This document shows, piece by piece, positions 13,518 to 14,826 of a DNA stretch of 14,826 nucleotides. A program made the position numbers and the translations under genes. A model generated the notes under the pieces. The model was not told the DNA's origin and searched no databases. It saw only the letters and a program-made list of their open reading frames with translations. The number at the start of each line of letters is the position of its first letter. Position 1 is the first letter of the stretch. Source of the stretch: Thermomicrobiaceae bacterium. Lineage in GTDB: Bacteria; Chloroflexota; Chloroflexia; Thermomicrobiales; Thermomicrobiaceae. The stretch covers positions 1-14,826 of the forward strand of contig SKTL01000519.1 of NCBI GenBank assembly GCA_007122555.1, in the 5' to 3' direction.

Positions 13518-14826
13518 ATGGCCTCATCCGACCCCGCAAGGATCCAGGACCCGACCTCGCGCTTCGGTTTTCGCCCCGGGTCGGACCGCAAGCTGATTCG
13601 CTGGCCGGACCTCGTGCTCTATTTTCAGGACATCGCCAGGCAGAGCGATCGAGTAGAGATCGAGCATCTCGGCGCCGTGAGCGGCAACCAGCCATTCATC
13701 ATGCTTACCATCTCATCTCCGGAAAACCTGGCTCGCCTCGACGAGCTCAAGTCGGTACAGAAACGTCTCGCCGATCCGCGCACGTTGCCCGATTCCGAGG
13801 TCGATAACCTGATCGAACAGGGACGAACCATCGTCTTGCTCACCTGCAGCATCCACGCGACCGAGGTCGGATCGTCCCAGATGTCGCCGGAGCTCGTCTA
13901 CGAACTCGCGGTCGGCGACGATCCCGAGACGCAGCGAATACTTGAGAACACCGTCCTGCTACTCGTTCCCTGTCTCAACCCGTGGGGCATGGAACTCGTT
14001 CACGAATGGTATGAAAAAACGCTCGATACCCACGCGGAAGGGTCCGCCCCGCCGGAGCTCTATCACCCCTATACCGGGCACGACAACAACCGTGACTGGT
14101 TCATGCTCACGCAGATAGAGAACCAGATTGTTGTTGATCAGATCCACAACGTCTGGCATCCGCACATCGTGTTCGATCAGCATCAGATGATGAAGGACGG
14201 CCCGCGCTACGTTCTCCCGCCATTCATCGATCCCTACGATCCAAACGTCGATCCAATTCTGGAAGCGCAGGCTTCTCAGATCGGCAGTGCGATGGCCGCT
14301 GAGTTGACCGCCGCCGGGAAGAAGGGCGTCGCAACGCAGGTCATATTCGACGCGTACTCGCCATCTCGCGCCTATCAGCACTATCACGGTGGTGTGCGAA
14401 TCCTCTCCGAGGCCGCCAGCTGTCGCATTGCGACGCCCGTTCAGATCGACGGAGACAACCTCATCGAATCGCGCGGGTTCAGTCCGCTGAAGCGCCGCGT
14501 GAACAACCCGCTCCCATGGACCGGTGGTAGCTGGCGCTTGCGCGACATTGTCGATTACAACAAGGCTTCGGCATTCGCCTGCCTGCGGAATGCGGCGGCG
14601 TACCGGCGCCAGTGGGTTCGCAACTTCTACCAGGTGCAGCGAAACTGTGTGGACGCCGAATCCCCGTATGCCTGGATCATCCCAGCCGACCAGGACGACC
14701 CGGGGACGCTTCGCGATCTCCTGAACGTCATGCACCGTGGACAGGTCGAGATCGAACGCGCCACGGCGCCGTTTCACTCCACTGGTGTCGAGTACCCATC
14801 TGGAACCTGGATCATCCGGGTAGGAC
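13518..14826 (+). CDS. M14-family zinc carboxypeptidase, 3' end outside the window
   Basis: The frame starts at ATG 13518, with GAGGAG at 13505-13510 (7 nt spacing), and stays open for 436 codons to the window edge, so the C-terminus is missing. It resembles peptidase family M14. The zinc motif is H113-x-x-E116 in [10 protein letters not shown], and the third ligand is probably His222 in FDQHQMM. The substrate-carboxylate pair is seen in HDNNRDWF (188-195), matching Asn144-Arg145 of carboxypeptidase A. Glu298 in ILSEAAS is a candidate catalytic base. No signal peptide or membrane segment is visible at the N-terminus, so it is probably cytoplasmic, unlike many secreted M14 enzymes. Peptide substrate unknown. 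It is divergent from the HAD gene across a 171-nt gap holding no other credible gene. Confidence 0.88.
   Translation, partial: MASSDPARIQDPTSRFGFRPGSDRKLIRWPDLVLYFQDIARQSDRVEIEHLGAVSGNQPFIMLTISSPENLARLDELKSVQKRLADPRTLPDSEVDNLIEQGRTIVLLTCSIHATEVGSSQMSPELVYELAVGDDPETQRILENTVLLLVPCLNPWGMELVHEWYEKTLDTHAEGSAPPELYHPYTGHDNNRDWFMLTQIENQIVVDQIHNVWHPHIVFDQHQMMKDGPRYVLPPFIDPYDPNVDPILEAQASQIGSAMAAELTAAGKKGVATQVIFDAYSPSRAYQHYHGGVRILSEAASCRIATPVQIDGDNLIESRGFSPLKRRVNNPLPWTGGSWRLRDIVDYNKASAFACLRNAAAYRRQWVRNFYQVQRNCVDAESPYAWIIPADQDDPGTLRDLLNVMHRGQVEIERATAPFHSTGVEYPSGTWIIRVG

Noticed and set aside
13959..14777. Open frame of 272 codons on the minus strand at the right end.
   Set aside because: Antisense to the M14 peptidase frame, which has the SD, zinc motif and substrate-binding motif.
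1..14826. Mobile elements, CRISPR arrays, toxin-antitoxin pairs or defence genes.
   Set aside because: Looked for on both strands; no transposase, integrase, repeat-spacer pattern or defence-type domain was recognised.

Overview
The window (about 14.8 kb, GC-rich, somewhere near 58% by eye) looks like ordinary chromosomal DNA of a free-living bacterium. It carries 13 convincing protein genes plus one that runs off the right edge, packed closely with short gaps. The mix is a short-form flavin-dependent (LLM-type) oxidoreductase, a lipoprotein cytochrome c, a secreted clan GH-A glycosidase with C-terminal W-GG-FGYP repeats, and VOC and DinB-fold proteins. My inference is a Chloroflexota lineage (Thermomicrobia or Sphaerobacter-like), but nothing in the window proves it. 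No transposase, integrase, phage gene, CRISPR array, tRNA or rRNA was seen.

Layout. At 1-1200 (+) are an OsmC-type thiol peroxidase with a strong terminator, an unusually structured intergenic region, and a small three-helix membrane protein of unknown function. A bidirectional terminator separates these from a converging GNAT acetyltransferase (-, ends at 1197). That gene is divergent from an LLM-class flavin oxidoreductase (+, 1912-2706), which converges on a lipoprotein cytochrome c (-, 2736-3170).

A housekeeping core spans 3264-9206: an NFACT/RqcH-type ribosome-quality-control factor (-), divergent guanylate kinase gmk (+), then convergent peptide deformylase def (-) and primosomal helicase priA (-). 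In Bacillus subtilis these four genes lie in one long collinear cluster (yloA/rqcH, gmk, rpoZ, coaBC, priA, def, fmt, rsmB). Here they are still neighbours, but the strands are broken up and rpoZ, coaBC and fmt are absent. Upstream of priA on the same strand are a DinB-fold protein and a VOC-domain protein that probably share a transcript.

The right end holds a secreted two-repeat glycosidase (-), a Cof-type HAD phosphatase (-), and a divergent M14-family zinc carboxypeptidase (+, 13518 to the edge, incomplete).

I found no clearly new multi-gene system. The observations most worth checking are a 19-codon leader ORF with a good ribosome-binding site that overlaps the start of the RqcH-like gene, the palindromes in the gmk leader, the structured 611-682 region, and the repeat-bearing glycosidase. 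Several genes appear to start at GTG or TTG, so start sites deserve care.
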